This document shows, one piece after another, positions 15,534-24,665 of a stretch of DNA of 43,424 nt. Position numbers and translations under genes: made by a program. Source of the DNA: Flavobacteriaceae bacterium. Its GTDB lineage: Bacteria > Bacteroidota > Bacteroidia > Flavobacteriales > Flavobacteriaceae. The first letter of the stretch is position 1. Every line of letters begins with the position of its first letter. Where the stretch lies: contig CP070778.1 of assembly GCA_020346245.1 (NCBI GenBank), positions 2,024,063 to 2,067,486 of the forward strand. The letters are read 5' to 3'. Below the pieces are notes generated by a model, which did no database searches, was not told where the DNA came from, and was given only the letters and a program-made list of their open reading frames with translations.

Positions 15534-16550
15534 CTAGCCAATTATATTAACTTCAGGTTTTATGACTATACCAAATTGCTTTAGCACAGCATTCTGTATT
15601 TTTTTAGCCAATTGAAGCAATTCCTGTCCGCTTGCCCTTCCATAGTTAACCAAAACCAGGGCTTGATTCTTATGAACTCCTGCATCACCGAACCTTTTCC
15701 CTTTAAATCCACATTGCTCAATTAACCATGCAGCAGGAATTTTATAAGAACTTTCCGAGATTTGGTAAAAGGGCGCTTCCGGATAGTTATTTAAAAAAGT
15801 AGTAAACAAATCTTTTGTGATTACCGGATTTTTAAAGAAACTTCCGCTATTGCCCAATTTAAGTGGATCTGGGAGTTTTCTCTGGCGAATTGCAATTACA
15901 GCATCTGACACATCCTTAATTGTAGGGTGTTCGATCTTTCTTTCTTTCAGTTCGGATTCTATAGCACCATAAGAGGTATTGGGTTTATGCGGGGGTTTAG
16001 ACAGAGTTAAATTTACAGATGTAATTATATATTTGCCCTTTCCGGTATTTTTAAAAATAGAATCTCTATAGCCAAACTTGCAGTCAGATTTTACAAAGGT
16101 TTTGAGTTGCTGAGTGGCAACATCCATGGCTTCACAGCTTACAAAAGAATCTTTAATTTCAACGCCGTAAGCGCCAATATTTTGTATTGGCGAGGTGCCA
16201 ACATTTCCTGGGATCAGAGATAGATTTTCCAACCCTCCGTAATCGTGATTAATCGTCCAAATTACCAAATCATGCCAGTTTTCACCAGCCATTACTTTTA
16301 GAGTCACGCTATGCTCATCTTCTGCAAGCATGGTGATACCTTTGATATTTATATGGATTACCAGGGCATTTAGATCATTAGTAATTAGTACGTTACTTCC
16401 ACCACTAAGTACAATTTTGTTCGGATAACCATCTTTTTGAAGTACTTCCTGGAGATCCTGAACTGTAGTTATTTCTACGAAGTGACTTGCAATAGCCTCA
16501 ATGCCAAAGGTATTATATGTTTTTAAGGGTATATTCTGTTGTATTTTCAC
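15534..16550 (-). CDS. murB: UDP-N-acetylenolpyruvoylglucosamine reductase
   Basis: Flavoenzyme of peptidoglycan precursor synthesis; reduces UDP-GlcNAc-enolpyruvate to UDP-MurNAc in the cytosol. FAD-binding motifs are LSGGSNVLI (about residues 48-56) and LIPGNVGTSPIQNIGAYGVE; the catalytic serine is in LGNSGSFFKNP and the catalytic glutamate in the C-terminal KPEVNIIG. Length 338 agrees with type I MurB (E. coli 342). The start is GTG, overlapping the stop of the upstream aminotransferase gene (GTGA), so translation is probably coupled. The terminator 20 bases beyond its stop has its T-run on the other strand and is therefore not clearly its own. Confidence 0.97.
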   Translation of the reverse strand: MKIQQNIPLKTYNTFGIEAIASHFVEITTVQDLQEVLQKDGYPNKIVLSGGSNVLITNDLNALVIHINIKGITMLAEDEHSVTLKVMAGENWHDLVIWTINHDYGGLENLSLIPGNVGTSPIQNIGAYGVEIKDSFVSCEAMDVATQQLKTFVKSDCKFGYRDSIFKNTGKGKYIITSVNLTLSKPPHKPNTSYGAIESELKERKIEHPTIKDVSDAVIAIRQRKLPDPLKLGNSGSFFKNPVITKDLFTTFLNNYPEAPFYQISESSYKIPAAWLIEQCGFKGKRFGDAGVHKNQALVLVNYGRASGQELLQLAKKIQNAVLKQFGIVIKPEVNIIG

Positions 16551-17740
16551 AAAGCCCGATAGGTTTTAAGTGCTTCTTTTAATATTTGTACCGCTTTTAC
16601 CAAACGTTCCTTTTTGAGAACATAAGCAATACGTATCTGATTCATGCCCATTCCTTCTGTTGCATAAAAGCCTGCAGCCGGTGCAACCATGACAGTTTCA
16701 CCGTTTAAATTATACTTTTCCAGAAGCCATTGGGCAAAATGATCAGCGTCAGCAATAGGCAATTGTGCTATACAATAAAAAGCACCGTGAGGTCTGCCCA
16801 CTACTACACCCTCTATATTACTCAATTCAGTTATCAGGAGATTGCGCCTTTCTACATATTCTTCAATGACTTCCTTAAAATACTCCGGAGGTGTTTCCAA
16901 AGCAGCTTCACTGGCAATTTGGGCATATGTAGGAGGAGAGAGCCTTGCCTGGGCAAATTTCAAAGCTGTCTTTATGATTTCCTTGTTTTTTGTTACTAGA
17001 CACCCTATTCTTGCGCCGCACATACTATACCTCTTTGAAACAGAATCTATGACGATGGCGTGCTCTTCCAAACCGTTTTCCCGTAATATGGAATAGTGCT
17101 CTTTACCATCATAGGTAAATTCCCTGTATACTTCATCCGCAACCAGGAAGAGGTTATTTTTTTTTACCAATGAAGCGAGTTTCTGAATTTCAGTTTTGTT
17201 GTATAAATAGCCTGTGGGATTTCCGGGGTTACAAATAAGGATAGCCCTTGTTTTATTAGTAATGAGCTTTTCAAACTCCTCAATAGGGGGTAATGCAAAA
17301 TTGTTTTCAATTCTCGCAAGCACGGGGGACACCTTTATGCCCATTGCTGTTGCAAAACCATTGTAATTGGCATAAAACGGTTCAGGAATTATGATTTCGT
17401 CACCTTCATCAGCAATACTACCCATGGTAAATGACAGAGCTTCTGATCCTCCTGTTGTTACCAAAATATCATTATGTGTGACGTGTATTTTTTGCTTTTC
17501 GTAATAGCTGCTTAATTTTTTTCGATAGGTATCAGAACCTTCGGTTCTGCTGTATGCCAAAACTTCAATTGTGTTGTTTCTGACAGCGTCCAAAGCTTGT
17601 TTTGGAGTTTTTATATCTGGTTGCCCAATATTTAAATGAATTACATCTATACCTCGAAATTTGGCGTGTTCGGCATATGGAACCAATTTCCTGATTGGAG
17701 ATTCGGGCATTAATTGACCCTTCCTTGAGATGGCTGGCAT
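16547..17740 (-). CDS. Class I/II PLP-dependent aminotransferase (aspartate aminotransferase-like)
   Basis: A 397-residue fold-type I aminotransferase. Family marks: HLNIGQPDIKTP near the N-terminus, SEALSFTMGSI for phosphate binding, ICNPGNPTGYLY (Asn/Pro that bind the cofactor and substrate), VADEVYREFTYDG (Asp to the pyridine nitrogen), the PLP lysine in DSVSKRYSMCGARIG, and a C-terminal IRIAYVL where the substrate carboxylate is held by Arg. Substrate is not certain; aspartate or a related amino acid is usual for this subgroup. It ends in a four-base overlap with murB. A second Met at position 11 is possible, but homologs of the same branch carry a similar leader. Confidence 0.92.
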   Translation of the reverse strand: MPAISRKGQLMPESPIRKLVPYAEHAKFRGIDVIHLNIGQPDIKTPKQALDAVRNNTIEVLAYSRTEGSDTYRKKLSSYYEKQKIHVTHNDILVTTGGSEALSFTMGSIADEGDEIIIPEPFYANYNGFATAMGIKVSPVLARIENNFALPPIEEFEKLITNKTRAILICNPGNPTGYLYNKTEIQKLASLVKKNNLFLVADEVYREFTYDGKEHYSILRENGLEEHAIVIDSVSKRYSMCGARIGCLVTKNKEIIKTALKFAQARLSPPTYAQIASEAALETPPEYFKEVIEEYVERRNLLITELSNIEGVVVGRPHGAFYCIAQLPIADADHFAQWLLEKYNLNGETVMVAPAAGFYATEGMGMNQIRIAYVLKKERLVKAVQILKEALKTYRAL

Positions 17741-17892
17741 ACAATTCTAAATTTTAACAAAAATGGGAAATCATTATGGACAAAACAACATAAAGCTAAA
17801 TATTATCATTTGATCTAATGTAATGTTAAAGTATACTAAACTTTCGTTATTATTTGATATCTTTAATATACATTCAACTAATTATTAGCAAG

Positions 17893-19227
17893 TTGCGGAC
17901 CATTTTCAAATTTATTTTATTATTGATCATGTGTATTCCATTTTATGGAATATCACAAGGTTTTGGTTTGTCCAATGGAAAAAAAGTTGAAAAAATAAAG
18001 TTTAAATTAATCAATAACCTTATTATAATCCCAATTGAGGTTAACGGTGCAGAGTTGTCCTTTATTTTAGATTCAGGGGTAAGTAAACCAATTCTTTTTA
18101 ATGTCTCCGATCAGGACTCCGTTCAATTACGGAATGTATCAGAAATTACAATTAACGGATTGGGTGGAGGAGAGCCAATCAAAGGGCTAAGTTCAAAGAA
18201 TAATTTTTTCCGGTTAAACGAAATCAGGAATTACAATCAACTTTTGTATGTAGTACTTGATAAGGAAATGAATTTCTCTCCAAGTCTAGGTATTCCCATT
18301 CATGGAATTATTGGATATGACCTCTTTAGAGATTTCGTTGTTGAAATTAATTATAGTACTGAATATATTAAATTTCATGATCCCGAATTTTATGAAGAAA
18401 AGGAAAATAAGAAATCACAGACATTGCCAATAGCCATAAGGCGAAACAAGGCCTATATTGACGGAAATATTGGTTTGAGCGCAGCAAAAGATATACCGGT
18501 TAAACTTTTAATTGATACTGGCAGTAGTGATGCGGTTTGGCTTTTCCAGGATGAGGAAAAAGGCCTTGGAATCCCGGAAAAAAACTATCAGGATTTTTTA
18601 GGTGAAGGTTTAAATGGAAGCATTTTTGGTAAACGCACAAAGGTAAATGCTATTAATTTGGGGAGGTTTGCTTTAAAGGAGGCGAAAGCGGCATTTCCGG
18701 ATATGGAGACTTTTAGCACATCCTTAGTTTCCGGGAATAGAAATGGGAGTATTGGCGGGGCCATCCTTAAACGTTTTAATATTGTTTTCAACTATCCCGC
18801 GAAACAGATTACCCTGAAGAAGAACAGACATTTTAGTGCTCCTTTCCAATACAATATGAGCGGTTTGCAGTTACAGCATAATGGGGTAAGATATATTGCA
18901 GATCGGATTGCGGATAGCAGAGGTTTTGTGAAGAATAGTAATAGGACTTTTGGAGATGTGCAAATTCTTATGGAAAATCAGACCAGGCTTAGTTTGGTGC
19001 CTGAGATAATTGTTTCAGGAATCAGGGCTGGCAGTCCTGCAGAAGTAGCTGGCTTAAAGGAGGGTGATATAATTTTAGCTGTAAACGGTAAGCGTATACA
19101 TAGTTATAAACTTCAGGAAGTGATGAAAATGCTTAATGAAAAAGAAGGAAAACGGATAAAGGTGCTAATTGAAAGATATAACAAGGATTTGCTTTTTTCA
19201 TTTGTTTTAAAGAAAGCGTTTAAATAA
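17893..19227 (+). CDS. Secreted retropepsin-like aspartyl protease with PDZ domain
   Basis: About 444 residues: signal peptide ending ...CIPFYGISQG, two retropepsin-type lobes in one chain, and a C-terminal PDZ domain. The first lobe has FILDSG (a DSG in place of DTG) and the second LLIDTGSSDAVW, so both catalytic aspartates are there; flap-like segments follow each. The PDZ (about the last 85 residues) has SGIRAGSPAEVAGLKEGDII and AVNGKRIHSY. The role is not known; similar proteins are widespread in Bacteroidota and probably act in the periplasm. Start uncertain: TTG at 17893 gives a well-formed signal peptide (RTIFKFILLLIM); TTG 17854 or ATG 17929 are alternatives. A bidirectional terminator separates it from the convergent DUF1573 gene. 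Confidence 0.85.
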   Translation: MRTIFKFILLLIMCIPFYGISQGFGLSNGKKVEKIKFKLINNLIIIPIEVNGAELSFILDSGVSKPILFNVSDQDSVQLRNVSEITINGLGGGEPIKGLSSKNNFFRLNEIRNYNQLLYVVLDKEMNFSPSLGIPIHGIIGYDLFRDFVVEINYSTEYIKFHDPEFYEEKENKKSQTLPIAIRRNKAYIDGNIGLSAAKDIPVKLLIDTGSSDAVWLFQDEEKGLGIPEKNYQDFLGEGLNGSIFGKRTKVNAINLGRFALKEAKAAFPDMETFSTSLVSGNRNGSIGGAILKRFNIVFNYPAKQITLKKNRHFSAPFQYNMSGLQLQHNGVRYIADRIADSRGFVKNSNRTFGDVQILMENQTRLSLVPEIIVSGIRAGSPAEVAGLKEGDIILAVNGKRIHSYKLQEVMKMLNEKEGKRIKVLIERYNKDLLFSFVLKKAFK

Positions 19228-19255
19228 AAAAACCGGAATTTTCATTCCGGTTTTT
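19228..19255. terminator. Bidirectional Rho-independent terminator
   Basis: Perfect 12-base arms AAAAACCGGAAT (19228-19239) and ATTCCGGTTTTT (19244-19255) with a four-base loop. A/T runs on both sides let it serve both the protease gene on the left and the convergent DUF1573 gene on the right. Confidence 0.9.
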
Positions 19256-19281
19256 ATTTATAATTAAGTAGCTTGCTTTTA

Positions 19282-19668
19282 CTATTTCCCGTCCACACTT
19301 TTCACCTCGCCTTTAATTTTTAATACCTTAGTAGGTGTATCAGCGTTTGAAATAACGGTAATGGCCTTTCTAATAGGTCCAACGCGCTTAGTGTCATATT
19401 TAACTTGAATTTCTCCTGTTTTACCTGGTAAAATTGCTTCTTCAGGTTTTTTAGGAATAGTACAGCCACAACTAGAACTTACCTTACTTATAATTAAAGG
19501 AGCAGTTCCTGTGTTCGTGAATTCAAATACCCTAATGCCATCGCTGCCTTTTTCTATTACACCATAATCAACGGTTTCCGTTTTAAATTCAATCTTAGCA
19601 GCCTTGTCCTGGGCGTTTACACTTAATGCAAGTAGGCCTACAAATAATACTAATACTATTTTTTTCAT
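19282..19668 (-). CDS. DUF1573 domain protein, exported
   Basis: A 128-residue protein with a signal peptide (MKKIVLVLFVGLLALSVNAQ) and one DUF1573 domain, an Ig-like beta-sandwich common in Bacteroidota. The domain's hallmarks are all present: VDYGVIEKGSDGIRVFEFTN, the SSCGCTIP cysteine motif, and GEIQVKYDTKRVGP. Function unknown. I chose the ATG at 19668 because it begins the signal peptide and lies 24 bases after an excellent promoter; upstream in-frame codons to 19719 would put the promoter inside the gene. It is divergent from valS. Confidence 0.9.
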   Translation of the reverse strand: MKKIVLVLFVGLLALSVNAQDKAAKIEFKTETVDYGVIEKGSDGIRVFEFTNTGTAPLIISKVSSSCGCTIPKKPEEAILPGKTGEIQVKYDTKRVGPIRKAITVISNADTPTKVLKIKGEVKSVDGK

Positions 19669-19692
19669 TACTTTTTGGTTTTGGGTGAATCT

Positions 19693-19724
19693 CAAATGTA
19701 AATGTTTTAGTATCAACATCCAAA
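19693..19724 (-). promoter_or_regulatory. Promoter of the DUF1573 gene
   Basis: On the minus strand: TTTG (19724-19721), 20 bases, TACATTTG (19700-19693). Both elements match the Bacteroidota sigma consensus. It faces away from the valS promoter; the two -33 boxes are five bases apart. Confidence 0.75.
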
Positions 19725-19729
19725 ATTCT

Positions 19730-19759
19730 TTTGTTATCTTCTAACGTTACTTATTTTTG
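19730..19759 (+). promoter_or_regulatory. Promoter of valS
   Basis: TTTG at 19730-19733, 18 bases, TATTTTTG at 19752-19759, a full Bacteroidota promoter. Transcription would start near 19765, just before the leader hairpin. Confidence 0.75.
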
Positions 19760-19771
19760 TTTCGTATTTCC

Positions 19772-19843
19772 AATCCGGTAAATATTAAAATGATTATCGC
19801 AAGTTTAACATTTTAAGTGATAATCATTTTTTGATACCGGGTT
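19772..19843 (+). promoter_or_regulatory. Long hairpin in the valS leader
   Basis: Two stacked stems: an outer nine-pair stem (19772-19780 with 19835-19843, one G-U wobble on the plus strand) and an inner perfect 12-pair stem AAAATGATTATC (19787-19798) with GATAATCATTTT (19819-19830), separated by a 6x4 internal loop, with a 20-base apical loop. It begins a few bases after the predicted transcription start and ends 26 bases before the ATG at 19870. It is not a T-box: none of that class's motifs is seen. The inner palindrome could instead be a DNA operator. Function is unknown; translational or attenuation control of valS is a guess. Confidence 0.6.
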
Positions 19844-19869
19844 GAATGAACAAAAACTGTACCAAAATT

Positions 19870-22500
19870 ATGGATATTCCATCAAAATATGAGCCTCAGA
19901 TAGTAGAAGACCATTGGTATAACTATTGGATGGACAATAAATACTTTCATTCAATACCTGATAGCAGGAAGCCATATACCATAGTTATACCACCACCAAA
20001 TGTCACAGGGATTCTTCATATGGGTCATATGTTGAATAATACTATTCAGGATGTACTGATACGCAGGGCGCGTTTGCTAGGTCTTAATGCATGCTGGGTA
20101 CCTGGCACAGATCATGCGTCTATAGCAACGGAAGCAAAAGTGGTTGCCAGGCTAAAGGAACAGGGAATAGACAAGAAAGATATTTCAAGAGAGGAATTCC
20201 TGGATCATGCCTGGGAATGGACGCACGAATATGGGGGTGTTATTCTGGAACAACTTAAAAAATTGGGGTGTTCGTGTGACTGGGATCGCACAAAATTCAC
20301 AATGGATGATGATATGTCTGCCTCAGTTATAAAGGTTTTTATTGATTTATTCGATAAAGGCTTGATTTATCGTGGCTACCGCATGGTGAACTGGGACCCA
20401 CAGGCAAAGACTACACTTTCAGATGAAGAGGTCATATATGAAGAACGAAAAGGCGAATTATATTACCTTGCCTATTCCATTGAAGGTTCTGAAGAGAAAG
20501 TTACCATAGCAACTACACGACCCGAAACCATCCTGGGTGATACCGCCATTTGCATCAATCCAAATGATGATCGGTTTCGGGGTTTAAAAGGTAAAAAGGC
20601 AATTGTACCTATTTGCAACAGGGTAATTCCAATAATTGAAGACGAATATGTTACCATGGAATTTGGAACAGGCTGTTTGAAAGTTACACCTGCTCATGAC
20701 GAAAATGATAAACTTCTTGGGGAAAAACACAAACTTGAGACCATAGATATTTTTAATGAAGATGCATCCTTGAATTCTTTCGGATTACACTATGAAGGAA
20801 TGGATAGGTTTGATGCCCGTAAAGCAATTGTAAAAGAATTAAAGGAAAAAGGCTTTTTAACAAAGGTAGAACCTTATGTAAACAAAGTAGGGACTTCTGA
20901 AAGAACAAAAGTTGTCATAGAACCAAGACTTTCCGATCAATGGTTCCTTAAGATGGAAAATTTAGCAAAGCCCGCGTTATCTGCTGTTCTGGAAACCAGA
21001 GAAGTTAAATTTTATCCGAGAAAATTTGAAAACACCTATCGCCATTGGATGGAAAATATAAGGGATTGGAATATTTCCCGTCAACTTTGGTGGGGACAGC
21101 GAATACCGGCATATTATTATGGCGATGGCGAAAATGATTTTGTTGTTGCAGATTCATTGGAGGCTGCTTTGGTTAAAGCAAAAGATAAATCCGGGAATGC
21201 CGGGCTAACCGCAGAAGATTTAAAACAGGATGAAGATGTATTGGATACCTGGTTTTCTTCCTGGCTATGGCCAATTAGTGTTTTTGGTGGAATTATGGAG
21301 CCGGATAACAAAGAGGTTACTTATTATTATCCAACGAGCGATCTGGTTACCGCACCCGATATTTTGTTTTTTTGGGTAGCGAGGATGATTATTGCTGGGT
21401 ATGAATTTCGGGGAGAAAGACCATTTGACAATGTTTATCTGACCGGAATAGTCCGGGATAAAGAAAGGCGCAAAATGTCCAAATCTTTGGGAAATTCGCC
21501 TGATGCTCTTGACTTAATTTCAAAATTTGGAGCAGATGCTGTTCGAGTTGGCTTATTATTGAGTTCTGCGGCAGGGAATGACTTATTATTTGATGAAGCG
21601 CTATGTCAGCAGGGTAAAAACTTTGCCAATAAAATATGGAATGCTTTTCGCCTTGTAAAGGGTTGGGAAATTACCGAAACACCGCAACCCGAATCTTCTT
21701 TAAAAGGAATTGAATGGTATGCAGCCAGATTCAATCAGGTACTAACAGAAATTGAGGACCATTTTAGTAAATATCGCATATCTGAAGCCTTAATGGCAAT
21801 TTATAAACTTGTTTGGGATGATTTTTGTTCATGGCTGCTCGAAATTGTAAAACCTGCTTACCAGCAACCGATTGACAAGAAAAGTTACACTGCAATCATA
21901 GCCATATTTGAGAATAACTTAAAACTACTGCATCCATTTATGCCATTTTTATCTGAGGAAATATGGCAGCGAATCTCCGATCGCAAACCATCGGAAGCAC
22001 TGGTTATTTCTTCCTGGCCGGAATTAGAAAGTTTTAACGCTAATCAAATTAGGGCGTTTGAATTTACCGCTGAAGTAATATCAGGTATCCGCAATATCCG
22101 CAAAGAGAAGAATATTCCATTAAGGGAAACTTTGGAACTTTCAGTTCTTAATAAGGAAGGAATAAATGAAGATTGGGATGTTGTTATAAAAAAACTGGCT
22201 AATGTAGGGCAAATCAATATAGTTACCGAGGCCGTTGATGGTGCTCTGTCGTTTAGAGTTAGAAGCAATGAATATTTTATACCTGTTGCTGGAATGCTGG
22301 ATATAGAAGCTGAAATTAAGAAGATCAGGGAAGAACTGTCGTACACCAAAGGTTTTTTAGAATCTGTAAATAAAAAACTGGCCAATGAAAGGTTTGTAAA
22401 CAACGCCCCCGAGTCTGTGGTTACCATGGAAAAAAAGAAAGCAGCGGATGCGGAGGCCAAGATTCTAACTTTAGAGAAAAGTTTAAGTAATCTAGAGTGA
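19870..22500 (+). CDS. valS: Valine--tRNA ligase
   Basis: Class Ia aminoacyl-tRNA synthetase, 876 residues from the ATG at 19870. The HIGH motif is [10 protein letters not shown]; the KMSKS motif is [13 protein letters not shown]. The editing domain holds [17 protein letters not shown], typical of ValRS. An anticodon-binding domain follows ([12 protein letters not shown]), and a C-terminal coiled coil (about the last 65 residues) ends the protein, as in other bacterial ValRS. The start at 19870 begins [10 protein letters not shown] as homologs do; an upstream ATG at 19846 would add eight residues and bring the leader hairpin to within three bases of the start codon. A full promoter and a long hairpin precede it. 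Confidence 0.98.
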   Translation: MDIPSKYEPQIVEDHWYNYWMDNKYFHSIPDSRKPYTIVIPPPNVTGILHMGHMLNNTIQDVLIRRARLLGLNACWVPGTDHASIATEAKVVARLKEQGIDKKDISREEFLDHAWEWTHEYGGVILEQLKKLGCSCDWDRTKFTMDDDMSASVIKVFIDLFDKGLIYRGYRMVNWDPQAKTTLSDEEVIYEERKGELYYLAYSIEGSEEKVTIATTRPETILGDTAICINPNDDRFRGLKGKKAIVPICNRVIPIIEDEYVTMEFGTGCLKVTPAHDENDKLLGEKHKLETIDIFNEDASLNSFGLHYEGMDRFDARKAIVKELKEKGFLTKVEPYVNKVGTSERTKVVIEPRLSDQWFLKMENLAKPALSAVLETREVKFYPRKFENTYRHWMENIRDWNISRQLWWGQRIPAYYYGDGENDFVVADSLEAALVKAKDKSGNAGLTAEDLKQDEDVLDTWFSSWLWPISVFGGIMEPDNKEVTYYYPTSDLVTAPDILFFWVARMIIAGYEFRGERPFDNVYLTGIVRDKERRKMSKSLGNSPDALDLISKFGADAVRVGLLLSSAAGNDLLFDEALCQQGKNFANKIWNAFRLVKGWEITETPQPESSLKGIEWYAARFNQVLTEIEDHFSKYRISEALMAIYKLVWDDFCSWLLEIVKPAYQQPIDKKSYTAIIAIFENNLKLLHPFMPFLSEEIWQRISDRKPSEALVISSWPELESFNANQIRAFEFTAEVISGIRNIRKEKNIPLRETLELSVLNKEGINEDWDVVIKKLANVGQINIVTEAVDGALSFRVRSNEYFIPVAGMLDIEAEIKKIREELSYTKGFLESVNKKLANERFVNNAPESVVTMEKKKAADAEAKILTLEKSLSNLE

Positions 22501-22665
22501 TGATTGTGTATGCTAATAATAATAGATTGGTTGAATTCCGAATAAATTTCTAATTTACCAACTCAGTGGACAAAGGACGAGACAGATGTCTACGCCTTAG
22601 AATGTAATTAGTTGGGAGCACATTTCTTAAAGGGCCTTTACAACCAATAATTTAGAGATTATTTG

Positions 22666-22697
22666 TTTGAAGATATCCTTTCCGATGTTTATCTTTA
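22666..22697 (+). promoter_or_regulatory. Near-consensus promoter for the 22715 gene
   Basis: TTTG at 22666-22669, 20 bases, TATCTTTA at 22690-22697; the last base departs from TAnnTTTG. It ends 17 bases before the ATG at 22715 and supports that start. Confidence 0.5.
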
Positions 22698-22714
22698 ATA
22701 GCAAACAAAAACTT

Positions 22715-23308
22715 ATGAAAACATCGTTATTTGCCTGTTTCCTGTTTATTTCAGGTATTGTATGGGCCCAGGAAAAATCAATAAAAATTCTCCCCACGGA
22801 GATTCAAATAAAAACCGCAGTCTTACCGGCACCCGATGAAGATAAAGCAGGTGCAATGGTCTATGGTTATAATAAGGACGGTGAATTCGTGGTATTGCGC
22901 CAAGGCAGCAATAACCTTATCTGCCTGGCTGATGATCCAACCAAAGAAGGGATAAGTGTCAGCTGCTACTATAAGAAGTTGGAACCCTTTATGGCCAGAG
23001 GAAGAGAACTATCAGCTCAGGGTAAAAACTTTAAAGAAAAACGAGCAATCCGGGGTGAAGAAGTGGCTTCGGGTAAGCTAAAAATGCCCGAAGAACCCAG
23101 TATGATGTACATATTTTATGGTACGGATGAAAATTATGATGAAACTACTGGTGAATTGAAAGACGGCAAGTTTCGATATGTAATATATACGCCATTTGCT
23201 ACGACCGAATCTACAGGACTTCCCAGTAAACCTCACGCACCCGGAATGCCTTGGCTTATGGATCCAGGAACCCATAGAGCCCATATAATGGTTGGTCCCT
23301 TCAACTAG
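22715..23308 (+). CDS. Conserved secreted protein of unknown function
   Basis: A 197-residue protein: signal peptide MKTSLFACFLFISGIVWAQ, then a compact domain. Conserved-looking stretches are VLPAPDEDKAGAMVYGYN, LRQGSNNLICLADDP, YKKLEPFMARGREL, and the C-terminal GMPWLMDPGTHRAHIMVGP. From memory, proteins with these same blocks occur in many distant phyla without known function. Two cysteines (in LICLADDP and VSCYYKK) could form a disulfide. The ATG at 22715 begins the signal peptide; an upstream TTG at 22667 would include the promoter. The two genes that follow on the same strand code for membrane and cytosolic enzymes. Confidence 0.8.
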   Translation: MKTSLFACFLFISGIVWAQEKSIKILPTEIQIKTAVLPAPDEDKAGAMVYGYNKDGEFVVLRQGSNNLICLADDPTKEGISVSCYYKKLEPFMARGRELSAQGKNFKEKRAIRGEEVASGKLKMPEEPSMMYIFYGTDENYDETTGELKDGKFRYVIYTPFATTESTGLPSKPHAPGMPWLMDPGTHRAHIMVGPFN

Positions 23309-23387
23309 TAGTTAGAGGAGAACAAAATTTAACTTTACTACCTAATTCATGAATTTTTCTATCTTTGAGTGAAGCATATATTTTTAA

Positions 23388-24656
23388 ATGGAATCTTACG
23401 CGACTGCACTCCTTTATGCCATTCCTTTCTTTATTTTTTTATTGGGTATAGAAATACTCTATGGCTACTTTGTTAGAGATCAAAAGTATAAGGTATTGGA
23501 TACGGTGAGTAGTATTAGTTCCGGCCTTACGAATATTTTAAAGGATTCCCTTGGCCTGGGAATCATAATTGTCAGTTATCCTTATTTATTAGAGCACCTT
23601 GCATTGACAGAAATAAAAGCCAGTTGGTTAGTTTGGGTTATTGCGTTTATTGTAATTGATTTTGCCGGTTATTGGAATCACCGACTAAGCCATCACATTA
23701 ACTTCTTTTGGAATCAACATGTTATACATCACAGTAGTGAGGAATTTAATTTGGCTTGTGCCCTGCGCCAGTCAGTTTCTAATTTAATAGGCTATTTTCC
23801 TCTTTTGTTACTTCCAGCCGCTTTTCTGGGGGTTCCTGCCAAAATTATTGCTATTCTGGCGCCGATTCATCTATTTGCTCAGTTTTGGTATCATACGCAA
23901 CACATAAAGAAAATGGGCTGGTTAGAATATGTAATTGTTACACCATCTCAACATCGGGTTCACCATGCGATAAATCCCGAATATATTGATAAAAACCTCG
24001 GACAGGTATTATGCATATGGGATCGATTATTTGGTACTTTTCAGGAAGAACTGCCAGCTGTACCACCCCAATATGGTATTTTGAAGCCAGCACGCACCTG
24101 GAATCCATTGCTTATTAATTTTCAGCATATCTGGCGTTTAATTAAGGATGCCTGGCGCACAAAGAACTATTGGGATAAGGTAAGAATTTGGTTTATGCCC
24201 ACAGGTTGGAGGCCGGCTGATGTTAAAGAGAATTACCCGATAAGTGTTGTTCAGGATGTGTATCATTTTCAAAGGTATCAAACGAGCGCTTCACATGCTT
24301 TCAAAGGGTATGTAATTTTTCAAATGCTGGTTACTTTGATATTGTTACTATTCATGTTTTACAACTATTCTGAAATTGGATTTAATGGTTTACTATTATT
24401 TGGTGCCATTGTCTTTATTGGAATATATGGCTATACAACCCTCATGGATAGAAGCAAAAATGCGGTGTGGATAGAACTATTTCGAGGAATACTTGGGCTT
24501 TCTCTCATATTTTTTACAGGAGATTGGTTTGGCATCAATGCACACATAACAGGCGGGAGTTATTTGGTAGCCATGTATTTTGTTATTACAATGCTAGGAA
24601 GTGTTTATTTTACTTACATAGAGCGAGAATCATTAACTGCCAATGCAGCTTTATAA
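23388..24656 (+). CDS. Fatty acid hydroxylase/sterol desaturase family membrane protein (AGMO-like)
   Basis: A 422-residue integral membrane di-iron oxygenase. The eight-histidine signature is complete: HRLSHH (H98, H102, H103), HVIHH (H111, H114, H115) and HRVHH (H189, H192, H193), with another His at HTQH near 169. Transmembrane helices surround these, and a C-terminal extension of about 120 residues adds four more. This length and order resemble alkylglycerol monooxygenase (TMEM195)-like members. The substrate is unknown; ether lipid or hydroxylated lipid are guesses from the family. It starts 79 bases after the secreted protein gene and is followed nine bases later by the creatininase-family gene, hence probably an operon with the latter. 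Confidence 0.88.
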   Translation: MESYATALLYAIPFFIFLLGIEILYGYFVRDQKYKVLDTVSSISSGLTNILKDSLGLGIIIVSYPYLLEHLALTEIKASWLVWVIAFIVIDFAGYWNHRLSHHINFFWNQHVIHHSSEEFNLACALRQSVSNLIGYFPLLLLPAAFLGVPAKIIAILAPIHLFAQFWYHTQHIKKMGWLEYVIVTPSQHRVHHAINPEYIDKNLGQVLCIWDRLFGTFQEELPAVPPQYGILKPARTWNPLLINFQHIWRLIKDAWRTKNYWDKVRIWFMPTGWRPADVKENYPISVVQDVYHFQRYQTSASHAFKGYVIFQMLVTLILLLFMFYNYSEIGFNGLLLFGAIVFIGIYGYTTLMDRSKNAVWIELFRGILGLSLIFFTGDWFGINAHITGGSYLVAMYFVITMLGSVYFTYIERESLTANAAL

Positions 24657-24665
24657 AAACAGATT

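Noticed and set aside
19787-19830. Fur-like operator (GATAATCATT core) upstream of valS
   Set aside because: Only part of the 7-1-7 Fur consensus is present, the two halves are 20 bases apart, and neither neighbour is an iron gene. A transcript hairpin explains the symmetry better.
22044-22460. Minus-strand open frame of about 138 codons
   Set aside because: Antisense to the C-terminal domain of valS; serine-rich mirror sequence.
22501-22660. Possible gene or IS remnant after valS
   Set aside because: A stretch of slightly higher GC with a weak CCAACT/AGTTGG inverted repeat; short frames on both strands show no family signature and no target duplication.
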